Made by a program: the position numbers and the translations under genes. Below, in pieces: positions 62,897 to 64,000 of a DNA stretch of 64,000 nt. The notes beneath the pieces were generated by a model, which saw only the letters and a program-made list of their open reading frames with translations, made no database searches and had not been told where the DNA came from. Source of the stretch: Epiperipatus broadwayi (lineage: Eukaryota > Onychophora > Udeonychophora > Euonychophora > Peripatidae); assembly GCA_028023455.1 (NCBI GenBank), contig JAQFVV010012398.1:11207160-11271159 (forward strand), given 5' to 3'. The first letter of the stretch is position 1, and each line of letters begins with the position of its first letter.

Positions 62897-63068
62897 TGAT
62901 TTCTGTTTGATCACCATCATCCTTGTGCATTTATACCATTAGATGTTTGATCATCACCATCATTATTGTGCATTTATATCATTAAAAGTTTCATCATCAC
63001 ATTATGAATTTATACCATTAAAGGTTTCATGATCATCATCATCATTATGTATTGCTATCATCATCAGT
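62897..63068. repeat. Degenerate minisatellite rich in ATC triplets
   Basis: About four degenerate units of 40-50 bp share gtttgatcaccatcatc-like sequence followed by ttgtgcatttataccatta. The units begin near 62,904, 62,943, 62,987 and 63,020. The last unit runs into a short ATC microsatellite. Confidence 0.8.
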
Positions 63069-64000
63069 ATTTTCCTGTATCTATGCTTATATATAGTCAT
63101 ATTTGGTTAATAATTGAGTAAGTCCACCCCTGAAGAGAGCTGACTGCGGGAACTCCGAGTTTGAATTCCGTGGTATAATGGGGCCCAAAAAGGGAGATGT
63201 AATGAATATGCATTAGTCTAGGTCATATTGAAATATGGGTTAGCATACTAAAAGTAGATGTGATTTGGAGCTGGGCATTTCATTATGACATCTTTAACAT
63301 CCTATTCGAAGGCTTAGGTCTGACAGTAATGAGATGCACTCCCTTTGTTATATGACATTCCTGATTCAGTAACATCTGACACATACAAATGTGCCATCGA
63401 ATCATAAATTTAGGATAGGACTTGTTGTGAGTTGGTTGACATTGTATTCAAATCATCCAACTGCTGAGTCATATTCACGTCGTCTTATGGTGTACCCCGC
63501 AGTTCCGTTATATATGATATTCAAGGAACCAAATGGTGGCAGATTGAGAATGGTTCATTTTATTTTGATCAAACATTGCTCTTTTTTTTATATATATCAT
63601 TCAGTATAAGGCATGCAAAAATAACAATAATGAATTACACAAATTCTTAAGCTTTAAATACCCAAAAAACAAGAGCAGAAAGGGAAAATTAATTATTTAA
63701 AATAATTTAGTAATTGATGGAAATCAATATTTAAATTACAAGTGATGATTAGGCTGATATATATATAACTTAACTCCTCTGCATTTTGCTACAGAAATTT
63801 TGAAATCATAAAATCTGTCTTCCAGAAAGGAATATATATAAATTAGCAATGTCATTAACTTCAAAATTTATAAATGAAAATATTTTTTGTGCTTGAAGTA
63901 GTAACTCACCAGAATGCAAAAGGTAATGTTAAAATCATGACAATCTTTTCCAAAAATTAAATATTCTTATCAAGTATTGTAGCTAATGACTCTCCTTTCC
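63069..64000. other. Terminal stretch without recognisable gene
   Basis: 63,120-63,540 is less AT-rich than its surroundings and contains a 72-residue open frame (63,391-63,609) with no domain I recognise. It may be part of an unclassified repeat cut off from my view. Nothing else is supported. Confidence 0.35.

Noticed and set aside
62897-63068. CRISPR-like spaced repeats
   Set aside because: Units are degenerate and contiguous, with no constant repeat and unique spacers; this is a eukaryotic minisatellite.
63131-63175. B-box-like word gagtttgaattcc
   Set aside because: No A box at a suitable distance and no tRNA-like fold; probably chance.

Overview
The window looks like intergenic or intronic DNA from an AT-rich invertebrate animal genome. 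I estimate roughly three quarters A+T, with many poly(A)/poly(T) runs and (TA)n tracts. There are no bacterial-style operons. I found no convincing host exon, rRNA gene, functional tRNA gene or CRISPR array. Nearly all recognisable coding sequence comes from transposable elements, and every copy I can read is broken. The animal call rests on element types (L1/Tx1-like, RTE-like and piggyBac relics, TIR elements). The species cannot be named; the reverse transcriptase at 26.0-27.6 kb resembles, from memory, a type common in chelicerate genomes, which is only a hint.

Layout. 1-3.95 kb: no recognisable gene; one diverged tandem repeat. 4.0-8.95 kb and 9.94-14.67 kb (+): two very old copies of one L1/Tx1-like LINE family, traceable as ORF1 pieces, a zinc knuckle (first copy), endonuclease, reverse transcriptase and C-terminal fragments. 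14.3-18.5 kb: a ~370-bp repeat occurs at the end of the second copy and again at 18.17 kb; between them lie a minus-strand LTR-retrotransposon gag relic (15.9-17.5 kb) and a possible tRNA-derived SINE. 21.6 kb: a small inverted-repeat element. 25.25-28.25 kb: a 3,001-bp DNA transposon with ~61-bp terminal inverted repeats (TIRs) and a perfect 8-bp target duplication; it holds a duplicated G-tract module and a LINE reverse-transcriptase fragment. 33.0 kb: an identical 88-bp tandem duplication. 34-35.4 kb: a decayed piggyBac-like transposase. 41.4-46.3 kb (-): a much better preserved member of the same L1/Tx1-like family. 47.5-50.3 kb: a palindromic foldback element (arms ~820 bp) split by a second TIR element (48,731-49,884) with a perfect 8-bp target duplication. 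51.56-52.60 kb: a third related TIR element. 54.5-55.7 kb (+): a 5'-truncated RTE-like LINE with one frameshift. 56.7-57.3 kb: a complex inverted repeat. 60.69-61.76 kb: a TIR element flanked by TA. 62.9-63.1 kb: a degenerate minisatellite.

How the parts relate. The three TIR elements at 25.3, 48.7 and 51.6 kb share a terminal motif and 8-bp target duplications but carry mostly different interiors. The first and third also share about 500 bp of interior. They look like non-autonomous members of one superfamily whose transposase is not seen here. The nesting gives a relative order: the foldback element arrived before the 48.7 kb element. The old (4 and 10 kb) and younger (44 kb) L1/Tx1-like copies suggest that this lineage was active for a long time in the host.
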